Origin: Mastigias papua
Lineage: Eukaryota; Cnidaria; Scyphozoa; Rhizostomeae; Mastigiidae
Direction: 5' to 3'
Length of the DNA stretch: 64,000 nucleotides
Assembly: GCA_964019165.1 (NCBI GenBank)
Contig: OZ025280.1
Coordinates: 9,914,428-9,978,427 of the forward strand
Shown here: piece by piece, positions 10,468 through 20,992 of the stretch
How the letters are laid out: every line of letters starts with the position of its first letter
Numbering within the stretch: position 1 is the first letter of the stretch
The notes under the pieces: model-generated
Seen by the model: the letters and a program-made list of their open reading frames with translations, nothing else
Databases searched by the model: none
Told to the model about the DNA's origin: nothing
Position numbers and translations under genes: made by a program

Positions 10468-11691
10468 ATGGCTGCTTCTCAAAATGAGTGGATAGATGAT
10501 GAGCAGCTGAGAACTGATCTAGACAAATATGTGCGAAGCAATATGAAGAGAAGTGAAGTTTTGCACTTTGTAGAGAGAGACTATGCTTCTTACAGCTGGA
10601 GTCTGGCAACTCTAGACAGGCGTCTAAGATATTTTGGAATTTCATACATAAACTATGATACACCATTAGATGAGGTTTCTGGCGCTATTCAAAAGGAATT
10701 AGACGGTGCAGGCAAGCTCTTGGGGTACCGTGCAATGAACCAAAAGTTACGGATAAAACACAATATCAAGGTTCCAAGACACCTTGTTCATAATGTTATG
10801 GCAGACCTGGACCCTGAAGGCTTAGACGGAAGAAATTTGAAGAAAAAAGCAAAGAGGAAAAAGATCAATTTTACATCATATGGTCCACTTTGGCTTGTTT
10901 CTTTGGATGGCCATGACAAACTTTGTGGATACCAAAACTCGACGTTTCCATTTGGCATATATGGATGTATGGATACATTTTCAAGAAAGATTCTTTTTTT
11001 GTTTTTGTCATACTCTAACTCAAATCCAGAAATTGTGGGCAGAAAGTATTTGGAATATCTGTATGAAACACGTGTCCTTCCTTGTTACCTACGTATAGAC
11101 AAGGGAACTGAGACAGGAAAAATGTCAACAATTCATGCATACTTGACAGAGAAGCTTGGAGATATGGAGGATAGCACAGATGCAATCATATACGGACCAT
11201 CTACATCAAACAAAATTGAGCGTTGGTGGCGTGACCTGCATGAACGTCTGGAAAAGTATTTTAAAGAGCAACTGACAAAGCTATTGAGAGAGGGAGATTA
11301 TGATCCACATGATATCAATGATAGGCAGCTTCTATATTATGCATTCAAACCAGTAATAGAGAATGAATGTTCTTCCTTTGTGGAAAACTGGAATACCCAC
11401 AGGATAAGAAGACAGAAAATAGAGCTTCCATCAGGAGTTCCTGATCACATGTTTGCTTTTCCTACCTGTTATGGAGGCAAACAGTGTGGTATTGCTATCC
11501 CAGATGATAGTCTCACAGAAGTAGCTGCATTATCAGGAGTCTTGGAAGCCTCCACAGATGTTTATGATGAACATTTGTATAGGAAATGCACGCAAATATT
11601 ACCCAGTCCTGATAAATTAAAACCCAATGAGCTTATGGAAGCATACAAATTTCTCAGACATCACTACAGGAGAAACAAGGAAGGTTATTAG
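10468..11691 (+). CDS. Integrase-like DDE transposase (rve superfamily, IS3EU-like)
   Basis: 407 residues. The start at 10468 is the first ATG after the TIR. Residues about 10-60 are helical and helix-turn-helix-like (a region around DLDKYVRSNMKRSEVLHF), suited to TIR binding. GYRAMNQKL (86-94) is a motif shared with IS3-type and eukaryotic integrase-core proteins. The catalytic core runs from about 140 to 255: WLVSLDGHDKL (Asp147), YGCMDTFSRKI, YLRIDKGTETG (Asp211) and SNKIERWWRDLH (Glu251), a D,D39E spacing. A C-terminal helical tail follows. It would cut and join the element ends, and the 6-bp flanking duplication fits an integrase-type mechanism. The frame has no damage. Assignment to IS3EU rather than Ginger is from memory of family features and should be treated as likely, not certain. 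Confidence 0.88.
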   Translation: MAASQNEWIDDEQLRTDLDKYVRSNMKRSEVLHFVERDYASYSWSLATLDRRLRYFGISYINYDTPLDEVSGAIQKELDGAGKLLGYRAMNQKLRIKHNIKVPRHLVHNVMADLDPEGLDGRNLKKKAKRKKINFTSYGPLWLVSLDGHDKLCGYQNSTFPFGIYGCMDTFSRKILFLFLSYSNSNPEIVGRKYLEYLYETRVLPCYLRIDKGTETGKMSTIHAYLTEKLGDMEDSTDAIIYGPSTSNKIERWWRDLHERLEKYFKEQLTKLLREGDYDPHDINDRQLLYYAFKPVIENECSSFVENWNTHRIRRQKIELPSGVPDHMFAFPTCYGGKQCGIAIPDDSLTEVAALSGVLEASTDVYDEHLYRKCTQILPSPDKLKPNELMEAYKFLRHHYRRNKEGY

Positions 11692-12167
11692 AGCTTACAA
11701 TTTTTCATTGGAAAAACTCAGTGTTTAAAAGAAGACATACTTATATATATCAAAAAGCCACTTTTCAATCACTCAATATTTTAACAGATTTAGAAACAAA
11801 ACATCCAACTACTCTTGAGTACCAAAGAATTGTCTCCCTTACTCCCATGAGATTTTTATGAGCAAAATTGAATTTGCTTCCTTAGAGGGTTTTCTCTTAT
11901 ATAATGTATTAATGGGTAGTTGCAAGAATTATTATTTGATTGAACTAAGTGTATGAAAGCAAGCATGGAAATTGATAATCATTCAATATATCAATGTTTT
12001 CTATCCTCTAGTTCCCATTCTAATGCTGAATCATTAATTTTCAGGAAACTTTTTGACGTATTGTTTACACCTTTCTCCCAATTATTTGGTTATCAAGAGT
12101 ATATAATGTGTAAGAAACATTGTATAAAACTGAAATATGAAAATAATATCACTCTTTCTTTACTTGT
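11692..12167. other. Spacer between the two convergent genes of the kinase transposon
   Basis: This 476-bp AT-rich stretch lies between the 3' ends of transposase and kinase genes. It should hold both polyadenylation regions, but no coding frame or repeat stands out. The short frame at 11953-12318 overlaps the kinase 3' end and has no recognisable domain. Confidence 0.6.
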
Positions 12168-13451
12168 TTATTCTGAAATGTCTAGCATATCACAATATTT
12201 GTTACAAATGTGCTCTTCAAAGAATTTTTTAATTCCAAATGAAGAAGTGTTACCAGCACAGAAATATAATTCACCACTGTCATCACAAAGGGTTTCTGTT
12301 GCAATTTCTGGGTCATAAAGTGTAAAGCCAGATCCTTGGATGTCAAGTAGCATGAGCTTTTTGTCTGACATCACATAAGTGAAATGAGCAAAGCATTCTG
12401 CCTTTGCAAATATTTCCTCCTCATTTTTATCAGCAGGATTAAGGTTTACTTTACCATCATTGTTTATGTACTTGATGAATTTCCCTTCAACAAATTCTTC
12501 AACTGTGATTGGTAAATCTTTGAAAGTAGAATAATAAGTTTTTCTGTAATGAAAGGTTTCACCAAACTGAACAGGAACTCTCCTGCTGAATTGCTTTGCC
12601 ATGCTTCTTGCTACAGCATGGAGTTGAACTTGCTTTCTTGTATGATCCTCAATGGAAATATGCAGATCATCAGTTATTGCTTTGATTGCACCATTCTGGT
12701 ACTTCTTAACAACCCACTTTCTACTTGGAAGTTTAGAGCTTTGGGCATAAGCATTATGTGCATCACGAAAGCCACCATGTGCAAATTTCAGCTCATCAAT
12801 CATAAACTCAACAGATGCTGCCTCATTCCAAGATCTCAACTCAATATCAAATTCTTCAAGGTGCAATATTACTCTCTCCTGCTGCAGAGGTTTTACTAGC
12901 TTTCCAGCTTTCAAAAGATCTGCTACAGACACTGATTTGGGGCTCACCACAGAGGTTTCTCCAATGCATTCGATAATTGCACCAACTGAACTGCTACTAC
13001 TTGCTGCTGGGGACTTCATACAATGCTTCTTGTACTCCCTCCACTCAGGCTTGAAATCAACCTCAGGCACTGTTCCAATAGGTTGCACAAATCTGATGAG
13101 GTAAACTTTCTTGCCTTTAACTTGTTCCATAGTGGAGCAAGAAGGGCCACGGTCTGAGGCTAGAATGTCGCAAGAACCTGCCGGAGCATTGTAAAAACTT
13201 TCGCAAGCGGTTTTTATGTTCTCTATGTTGAGTTCATCATATTTGCATGCAAATGGTACAAAGTCTCTGGTATCCATAGGCTCATACTTCTTCATGCGAC
13301 CTGATGGGAGAGTTGACATCCTTTGAACAAGAATGTCTCCAGGCACTTTACCAAAACTCTTACGACAATTAATACCCTGCGCCCTTTTCAACCCGATTCG
13401 TTTTTCAAGGTCGGCCCAAGTTTCTTTGCCAATTCCGGTCTTCTTGTTCAT
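12168..13451 (-). CDS. Alpha-kinase domain protein carried by a DNA transposon
   Basis: 427 residues, single exon, no damage. Residues 1-130 form an uncharacterised N-terminal domain (DFVPFACKYDELNIENIK, then CDILASDRGPSC and YLIRFVQPIG) that is also present in the second copy at 61199. A Ser-rich linker (150-155) follows. The alpha-kinase domain is about 195-425: a glycine-rich turn FAHGGFRDAH (223-232), the ATP lysine in KWVVKKY (K249), a Glu in ITVEEFVEG (318/319), FAHFTY with zinc ligand H356, LLDIQGSGFTLYDPEI with D370, Q372 and D380, and the zinc tail EEHICNKYC with H414, C416 and C420. Every residue known to matter in TRPM7/eEF2K-type kinases has a counterpart, so activity on Ser/Thr is predicted. 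No transmembrane or signal segment is seen. It lies inside the TIRs, convergent with the transposase. Substrate and benefit to the element are unknown. Confidence 0.93.
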   Translation of the reverse strand: MNKKTGIGKETWADLEKRIGLKRAQGINCRKSFGKVPGDILVQRMSTLPSGRMKKYEPMDTRDFVPFACKYDELNIENIKTACESFYNAPAGSCDILASDRGPSCSTMEQVKGKKVYLIRFVQPIGTVPEVDFKPEWREYKKHCMKSPAASSSSSVGAIIECIGETSVVSPKSVSVADLLKAGKLVKPLQQERVILHLEEFDIELRSWNEAASVEFMIDELKFAHGGFRDAHNAYAQSSKLPSRKWVVKKYQNGAIKAITDDLHISIEDHTRKQVQLHAVARSMAKQFSRRVPVQFGETFHYRKTYYSTFKDLPITVEEFVEGKFIKYINNDGKVNLNPADKNEEEIFAKAECFAHFTYVMSDKKLMLLDIQGSGFTLYDPEIATETLCDDSGELYFCAGNTSSFGIKKFFEEHICNKYCDMLDISE

Positions 13452-13554
13452 AATGGAGAAATAGAATATGTTTTCAAAAGCAGGTAATCGCTATTAATTA
13501 CAGCTATCGCCAAGGAAGCTGATAAAATTCTGCAAATCAGAAGATCATGTGCCG

Positions 13555-13808
13555 ACCTCTTTCTGATTATTTCTATAACGAGGTTGATAACGCTGGGCCG
13601 TTTGTCAAAAGTAAAAAATCAAAATCAAAATCAAATGGAAAATCATTTTTGTCATAGATTGAAAATTAAAGTGAGAAAAATTTTTAAATTTGCTTTTATT
13701 CAAAATTACATTCGTGTTTGCAATTGAAAATAAAATGAGAATGAGTTTAGTTTTACAAAAAAACAAATTTCACTTGAAATTTTTAAGTGATAACGATGGG
13801 CCACCATA
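13555..13808 (-). repeat. Right 254-bp terminal inverted repeat
   Basis: This is the mirror copy of 10202-10455. The kinase ATG (13451) is 104 bases inside its inner end, so the same repeat sequence could drive both the transposase and the kinase. Confidence 0.93.
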
Positions 13809-13814
13809 CAGCTG

Positions 13815-14909
13815 TTATGTCAAGTCAAACTGCTGGTGTGCAAACTCTTGTTTGCCAGGAATATCCCTTTGCTTTTTTTTCCATTGTGCTGCACATAGGT
13901 TGAACCTTGTATTATCACACTCTGCATTTTCTATTCCTGCTGTTAAAGTAGTCTTTGCAAATGTTAGCTCATTCAGTACTTTGACTGCTCACAGCTCCAA
14001 ACGAAAAGATATGTTCAAGTCCCACCACATTGAAATTCCTCATCCCAGTGAAACTAGGTGGTACTATCGTTCAACGATAATAAGCATCATTTATGACAAA
14101 TACAATAATTTGTTGGAAGTTCTTGAGGATATTGTGCAAAACCCTCATGATTGGGATGACCCTGCTCTCAGTAAAGCAAGTGATCTTCTGCTACACTTGA
14201 ATGGCTTCCTGTTCTGCTTTCTGCTTACTGTCTTCAACACAATCTTTGACCACTCATCAATTCTTTTCAATGTCCTCCAAAACAGGACAACAGATTTTAG
14301 TTATGGTAAACAGAATATAAATAATTTTTTGGGTTTCATGACTTCACTTCGAACGAATGATGCCTTTGCTGAGACCTACTCACAAGCTGTCTCAATGGTT
14401 GGCCAGGCCCGGCTAGTAGGTATAATTACAAGCAACTGTACTTCCAAATTGTTGATAACATTATCACTATGTTGAAAGACCGTTTTGCAGATTTCAATGA
14501 CTTTGCATTCTTAGATTTAGGCAACCCACTTTTATTTTCATCATGGCAGAGAAAAGTCCCAGCTGATAAGCTCCAACTTCTGCAGTCAAAGTATGGTCCT
14601 CTGTTTGATATTCAGTCACTTGAGAGTCAGCTGCTTTTCTTATACGAGGATAAAGATTTCCACATGGAAAATCCACCTGATATTTTGCAATATATTTATC
14701 AGTTTGGTTTACAGTATAGTATTCCTGAAGTTGTGCAGCTGTTAAAGCTCAATTCTGTCATTGCCATGACAACTGCTTCTGTGGAGAGGTCATTTTCTTG
14801 CTTAAAGAGAGTTAAAACATACCTTCGAAATAAAATGGGACATGAACGTCTTGGATGTCTTTATAGAAGTAGTGTACATAAGGACATGTTAAAGAAGCTT
14901 GAGGAATAG
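13815..14909 (+). pseudogene. hAT-type transposase-like gene, C-terminal part
   Basis: This continues the frame broken at 10201. It holds the second catalytic region with CAAHRLNLVLSHS, TRWYYRSTIIS, a helical insertion domain (FLFCFLLTVFNTIFDHSSIL region), and the hAT C-terminal dimerisation block with NSVIAMTTASVERSFSCLK, where the Glu is the last catalytic residue, followed by RNKMGHERL. A frameshift lies near 14415 between the two open segments (13690-14475 and 14469-14909). With the upstream stops this is a dead gene, independent of the transposon inside it. Confidence 0.85.
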
Positions 14910-15588
14910 AATTTGATTCATGATTTGATTGCAGAAAAGTCTGTTGCTCAACCAAGAAGATTAAACTTCATTTATAAGTAGTATGTCCATGTTGGGAACA
15001 GTCTTCAAACAGTCAATGAAATTTATCTCCATCTCTGTGTCATTCACTTTATCAGTGAATACAAGATTTCCAGGCAACTTTCTCATGTATTTTGATAGGA
15101 TTTTCTCATGACTTAGTTAGCCCTCATGTATTTATTCTTCCATCTTCATACTTGATCAGCTTTTTTCTACATTTTATTTTCAACATGATGCTTGGTCAGG
15201 TTCACAATTTTCACGCAACTCACAACAACTTTCCTTTGCCAATATTTTACTCTACAAGAAACACTCCTGCCTCACTTCTCATAGATGATCTAACAGATAT
15301 AAGGAAGTTGTACAAGGACAATCCAAACCAGTTCACTCAAGAAAAGATTTTGTATTTCTGTTTCTTCCAATATCACTTGGAAATCACACATCCATTCAGT
15401 CACTGAAGATGCCTCTAAAAAATTTGGTTTCTTTTTTGGAATCCATAGATTTGTCTTGCCTTATGATCTATTTAACTATTTTTCAGTGCAAGGTTTGTCC
15501 TTCTCTTCATTACTTCTCCCATATCTGAGATGATGCAGCCTCTATTTGCCTTATTGATAAAGTCCAGACCAAGCCACCTATTCTATCA
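14910..15588. other. No supported gene
   Basis: AT-rich sequence follows the hAT pseudogene, probably its 3' region. A 104-codon frame (15092-15406) has no domain I recognise and biased composition. I do not call it a gene. Confidence 0.5.
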
Positions 15589-16184
15589 ACTAGCTTAGTA
15601 CTGATAGCCCGCTACACGTGGGCTCCCCTTACTCAGTTCAAAAGGTGCAGATTAGCCTTGGAAAGACTAACGCAGTGCCCCCATGAAAGTTGCATGGTCT
15701 GCATTTTCGATGAGTAACTATCAAAAAAGATCGCATAGGATTACGAGAAGGTGACGTCATGGACCTCTGTGATGGAGCACGTGACCTTCGGCAGTGCATT
15801 GTGCAAATGGAAGAAAATTGCGATAAAAAATTGTGCAAGAAATGCTCGAATACCTGCGCTAGGCTATGGGGCTGTACAGGAAAAGGGTGAGAGTCAAGAA
15901 GCCCCGTAGCCTAGCGCAGCTATCCGAGCATTTTTTGCACAATTTGTTATCGCAATTTTCTTCCATTTGCACAATGCACTGCCGAAGATCACGTGCTCCA
16001 TCACAGAGGTCCATGATGTCACCTTCTCGTAATCCTATGTGATCTTTTTTGATAGTTACTCATCGAAAATGCAGACCATGCAACTTTCATGGGGGCACTG
16101 CGTTAGTCTTTCCAAGGCTAATCTGCACCTTTTGAACTGAGTAAGGGGAGCCCGCGTGTAGCGGGCTATCAGTACGAAGCTAGT
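15589..16184. repeat. Palindrome 1: 596-bp inverted repeat with Helitron-like ends
   Basis: Two arms of about 284 bp face each other around a short spacer (about 15872-15900). Reading inward, each end shows CTAG, about 11 nt, then a short GC hairpin (GCCCGC paired with GCGGGC or a one-base variant). This matches the 3' terminus of Helitrons (hairpin then CTRR). The outer flanking bases are A on the left and T on the right, as expected for Helitron insertion between A and T. The arms contain TGACGTCA (15752-15759) and CACGTG (15778-15783). There is no coding content. Confidence 0.8.
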
Positions 16185-18424
16185 CTACTGTATATGAAAT
16201 AAGCACATAATCCTTCAAAATGTTCTTTACAGTGAGGCATTAATGAACAACGTCATGTATTGTCTCATGCATACTTCAATTCTAATTTAGAGAGTCTTGT
16301 AAAATCTAGTGGTATAATTGTAACAGTGTATAACATATACTGTATAGTCGATCAAATGACAGGTATGACTACTACTATGATCTGTGGGGTGATCGCAAAT
16401 CTTGCCCAAAGGGTTACACAATTATGTCTGAACTATAAACTTGTGATATGGTCGCATCTAGTAATCCTTTGTTAACTGGTATATTAGCCTTATTTAGCCA
16501 TTAAATTAGGTAGTATAGAATTCTAATACCTCAGAAGACTCCATAGTCTTACTTCATAAAAATAAAAGAATACTGCTATGTATAGGAGGCATGTTATAAA
16601 ATACAAATCATCAACCCGGGTTTCAAACAATAACAGTCTTTGGGACGGGAGGTGATAGTAGGGGCTCCAGAGGTCAAGTCTACACAATAGGAATGATCAT
16701 ACTATCTAGTAGTAAGTAATCCCTGAAAACTGTATCATCATGTACAGACAGGTCAATAGACTTCAGTAATGACATTTATAACAAATGAGCTGAGAAAGGA
16801 GGGCAACTGTTTTCAACAAAGAAACAGTCATATTGAAAAAGAACTATGAAAGTGTTATAAATAAAGTCTACTGGGATTAAGCTACAAACTGTACTGGGAG
16901 TAAGGAAGGCATCAGCTACAGGGACTGAGGGTAATATGAGGCACACTTCACAGTTTTAAAGAGAATGCACGCTATAGTTTCCTCAAAATAATGCAAGGAG
17001 AAGGAACGGAAAGAGATGCATCAAAATGCAATAATCTATAGAGTAAATTTGATGACGTCCTAGATTTAGCCTACAATAACTACGTTGCAAACATAAAGAG
17101 GTATTTAGAAGTTACAAACAACATCTAATCTGTAAACAATGTCAGAGTGGCCTAGCATAGCGACATCCTTTCCTCCAACTGATGCGTATAAGCTAAAAGT
17201 GAACAGCACTCTGAACATCTTAGCAATTATTAATCAGTCCAATGGGGTCTACCAACAGCTTCCAGAACTCTCTGCAGTCTCAAATCTATTATGTAGTTGT
17301 TCGGAAACAAAGGATTGAATGTATCTGCAATCGTGAGATGAACTTGGGAATCCCCTCGCATATCTCCTCACAAACTACAGCAGAATAAAGGTTGAGGGAT
17401 ACCAAAACGCTATATGGCTAAAACCCAAGAAAATTAGCAAGTAAAGTACAAAATATTCGGGCATCTTGTAAACGAATGTATCACATAGTTTCCGAGTAAT
17501 CACACTTGATTTGAAAGATGAAGAACAGTCCCTTCATTGTTAAACTATGAGGGGGCCTACAAGCCCTTCAGAGTTATAGTAGGGACACACAACGAAAAAC
17601 CTCATACAAAAAAGCACGTAAAGAGCTAAAGAAATAAGATAAAACAATTTCAGTACTCTTCTGGTTGATATTTTATTACGGCTTACTTTATTCTCCTCAA
17701 ACTAAAACTGGAACGTCACATCATGCAACAACAAACCAAATCGAAATCTTCCCGAATGTTATCCCATGTCAGGTAACGAAGTGTAAAGAGTGAGCGAAAT
17801 ACACAGCAATATACCACAAAATACAACATGAAATATCTTCTACATGGTTTATTACAACATACGGCAAAAGCACTATGATGTAGCAGAGAGAATCGAACTG
17901 CTCGGAAGATCTTTCATGGTGATATCACCCTCAAGCAAAAGTATCACAATCTCGCTGAAAACATGGAAATACTGTATATAGCTTAAAAGTGAAGAAAAAC
18001 ACTGATAATCAGCGAAGTAGCTACAGGCAAGCAACAACAAACCTTTGGAATGAAAACAGCCACTCAACTGCCAAAGAGAGAGCGAAATTTTCCACGAATT
18101 CCAACAACATCCTCTTCCAGTGCGATCTCACGTTGTAATGAGTGCAGGTTATGGTTGAGGACGAAAACAATGAAGAACAAAAGACGACACACAAAGCCGA
18201 AAAGATTGCCAGATAGAAAGTGGAATATCTCAGTGAAGAAAAATTATGAAAAATAAAGCAAAACGTAATAGTGGCATTCAGACCAGGCGGGAACAAATGG
18301 CCAAGTTTGGGGGCATTCCGACCAAGATCCTAGGAGGAGTTCGTATTACCCTGTGGATGACGGTCCTTTTGATGTAAACAATAGGTGAGCTCATTTGCAT
18401 TTTAGGGATCGTAGTATATAGAGA
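16185..18424 (-). repeat. AT-rich repeat body A, no gene
   Basis: No open frame of note. It shares blocks with the bodies at 20993-23430 and 26983-30840, for example GGGAATCCCCTCGCAT at 17349 also near 29014 and, in reverse complement, near 22061. It ends at 18424 with the reverse complement of TCTCTATATACTAAGATCCC (one substitution), a terminus also found at 20993, 26377 and 30840. TCT at that terminus resembles the TC start of Helitrons. It is best read as the non-coding part of a non-autonomous Helitron-like element, minus strand. Confidence 0.55.
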
Positions 18425-18741
18425 TTGTGCAAAAAATGCTCGGATACCTGCGCTAGGCTACGGGGCTGTATAAGAGAAGGCGGAAAGCCCCGTACCCTAG
18501 CGCAGGTATCCGAGCATTTTTTGCACAATTTTTTCTCGCAATTTTTCGAGTTGACCAATGCAATGCTGATGGTCACGTGCTCCACCGCAGAGGCCCATGA
18601 CGTCACCTTCCCGTGATCCTCATGGAAAATGCGGACCATGCTGCTTCGATGGGCGACTGCGTTATTCTTTCCAAGGCTAATCTCCAGCTTTGGTTGGGGG
18701 TAGGGGAGCCCGCGTCTAGCGGTCTATCAAGCAACTGCTAG
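18425..18741. repeat. Palindrome 2: truncated left arm, full right arm
   Basis: The right arm ends with the hairpin AGCCCGC with GCGGTCT, then 11 nt, then CTAG (18738-18741) followed by T. The left arm has only its innermost 40 or so bases and is fused directly to the body terminus at 18424. The centre repeats GCTCGGATACCTGCGCTAGG in inverted orientation around a spacer of about 20 bases. TGACGTCA lies at 18598-18605. Confidence 0.75.
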
Positions 18742-18830
18742 TCTTCATCATATCAATAGGGAATACATGGTGTCTAAAATCCCATAGACGTGCATAACAT
18801 ATAACATATTGTGCATAACACCTCATGTGT

Positions 18831-19798
18831 CCATACAATACAAATAATATACTACATATACAGCTGTGTATAACCTGAAAATGAATAACTTTGACTGCTA
18901 TTGGGAATAAACTTACCTAATGAAATGTGTGCTGCTAGTTTGTACTAATTCCTTACCATAGCACAATCACAAGCATTCTCAAGCATGGAAATCAATTCTA
19001 ACATAAGGAGTCTAGTATTATGTAGCAGGGTAAATTTATATTGTATTGAGGTTATATAGTGTACAGAACATTGGTGTCTCCATAGAATACAGATAATATA
19101 CTACATATATAGCTGTGTATGAATGACAATGAATAACCTTCACTGCCATTTGCATCAAAGTTACCAAATGATTATATGTGGTGCCAATGTGTACTACTTA
19201 ATCCCTCACAATAGTACAACCACATGTCACCTGTATTTATATGCATAGAAATCAATTCTAACCTAAGGAGTCTAGTATTAGGTAGCAGGGTAAATTTATA
19301 TTGTATTGAGGTTAAATAGTGTACAGAACATTAGTGTCTCCATAGAATACAGATAATATACTACATATACAGCTGTGTATAAAATGAAAATTAATAACTT
19401 TCACTGCTATTGGGAATAACCTTACCTAATGAAATGTGTGCTGCTACCTTGTACTAATTCCTTGACATACCACAATCACATGCATTCTCAAGCATGGACA
19501 TCAATTCTAACATAAGAAGTCTAGTTTTAAGCAGCAGGGTAAATTTATATTGTACCAAGGCTACACAATGTGCAGAACATTGGTGTCTCCATAGAATACA
19601 AATAATATACTACATATATAGCTGTGTACTAATGAGAATGAAGAACCCGCACTGCTATTTGCATTAAGGTTACCAAATGACTATATGTGGTGCCAATGTG
19701 TACTACTTAATCAGTCACAACAGTACAACCACATGTCACCTGTATTCATATGCATAGAAATCAATTCTAACCTAAGGAGTCTAGTACAATGTAGCAGT
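18831..19798. repeat. Tandem array: four ~250-bp units in an alternating two-type order
   Basis: Units begin at about 18831, 19080, 19340 and 19590, each with an AATAATATACTACATATA-type start, then AGCTGTGTA, and ending with AAGGAGTCTAGT. Units 1 and 3 share CCTAATGAAATGTGTGCTGC. Units 2 and 4 share ACCAAATGA with TATGTGGTGCCAATGTGTAC. The real period is therefore about 500 bp built of two diverged halves. A decayed fifth unit may start near 19903. Confidence 0.8.
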
Positions 19799-20014
19799 TT
19801 ACCAGTTGGTTGTAACCACTAATCATCTCCCATCAAATAACACTAAGTTAATCAAACTCTATACAATATTGTCTTGTGTATTTTCTCTCTAAATGCAATG
19901 ATATAATTTTACTGCATATATAACTGTGTATGACCTAAAACAAATAGCCCACACAGCTCTCTGGATATACAGTTAACAAATGAATACATGTGGTGATTGA
20001 ATTTACTGACTCCT

Positions 20015-20015
<1 letters not shown>

Positions 20016-20104
<89 letters not shown>
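20016..20104 (+). repeat. (TCA)n microsatellite
   Basis: About 89 bases of uninterrupted trinucleotide repeat. Confidence 0.98.
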
Positions 20105-20992
20105 TGTAATGTAACTGCTATATTCAATTCTCAACTTGTGGATACAAATAAAGTCTAATCATTAACACTGTGTCATAGATAAAGGTTTCCATCCCAAATT
20201 TAAATGCAAGATTGTCTCTGTCATCTGGTATATTATTCTTTTCTAATCTAACATAACATTCTGCAAGGGGCATAAAAACTTAGCAACTATACAATTTTAA
20301 TACCTCAAAGGACTTTATAGCTTGTGTTCACAGAATTAAAATAATATCATATACATAATATATATTATACCCTCATATAATAACTGCAGAAGTGCTTATT
20401 GCATGAATGAGTGATACACTGTACAACATGAATAAAAAAATCAGATTTCAACAAAAAATGGTATTTGCAGGAAGGGGGGGGGGGAGTTGACAATACACAT
20501 GATGTTGCTAAGTACTACTTATTCATGCCTGAAATCTATATCATCATGTGCAGAATGATCTATGGAAATCAGAAATGGTATCTGTAACATATGATCTCAG
20601 ACAGAAAGGGACATATCTCCCAGCAAATACACAGTCTTCATAAGAGGAGAATGTATCTTCACTACACAAAAATAACACTACTATACACAGTGAAAACTAC
20701 CATGACCTTGATATAAAAACCAAGGTAATATATAAAGTAATACAGTGATTAAGTTCCCATATATGGAGTACTTAAATACATACACAACAATGTATCCTGT
20801 AAAACTGGAAGGACACCAAATGGGAAAGCAGAGCTATTAAGCTACACTGCTGCAACATACTACATTAAGCAAAATTGTAGCTGTGGTTTAGAATGACTGT
20901 GTGGCAAGGCTATATGCTAATTAGAATTGAATAGCAATATGAAAAACGTAAACATAACGGCCCAATTATGAGAGATCTTGAAATCCAATATA

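Larger units (their letters stand above)
10202..13808. mobile_element. IS3EU-like DNA transposon carrying an alpha-kinase gene
   Basis: The element is 3607 bp and bounded by 254-bp terminal inverted repeats. CAGCTG flanks it at 10196-10201 and 13809-13814. Because CAGCTG is palindromic, 2-, 4- or 6-bp duplications are all formally possible, and 6 bp with a TAT terminus is what I recall for the IS3EU superfamily. It splits a hAT transposase frame precisely: the codons for AAV end the left flank and resume in the right flank. It holds two convergent genes, an integrase-type transposase (10468-11691, plus) and an alpha-kinase protein (12168-13451, minus). Both are open and complete, and the TIRs look identical, so this is probably a young and possibly autonomous copy. 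Confidence 0.93.
18742..20992. other. Gene-free AT-rich tract with tandem repeats
   Basis: No coding frame. It contains the higher-order tandem array (18831-19798), a (TCA)n microsatellite and a G homopolymer of about 11 bases near 20474. The part from 20200 resembles repeat bodies A and D: the phrase CATGTGCAGAATGATCTATG near 20545 recurs with changes near 27853 and 16743. Confidence 0.6.

Noticed and set aside
12168..13451. A host alpha-kinase gene (TRPM7 or eEF2K orthologue) hit by insertions
   Set aside because: It is a single exon of 427 codons lying wholly between perfect inverted repeats inside another gene, with no channel or regulatory domains, and a sister copy has the same position relative to its TIR.
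10202..13808. Composite formed by two separate MITEs flanking a host segment
   Set aside because: The flanking CAGCTG is shared by the outer ends only, and the hAT frame is rejoined exactly when the whole block is removed, so it moved as one unit.
9188..14909. Host ZMYM1-like gene
   Set aside because: The sequence matches the hAT transposase group as well, has many stops and one frameshift, and no exon structure is seen. It is treated as a transposase-derived pseudogene.
15092..15406. 104-codon frame downstream of the hAT pseudogene
   Set aside because: No recognisable domain, no conserved neighbour, AT-rich composition. I cannot support it as a gene.
15589..16184. Palindromes as CRISPR arrays or rho-independent terminators
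   Set aside because: There are only two inverted arms, no regularly spaced direct repeats, and the setting is eukaryotic transposon DNA.
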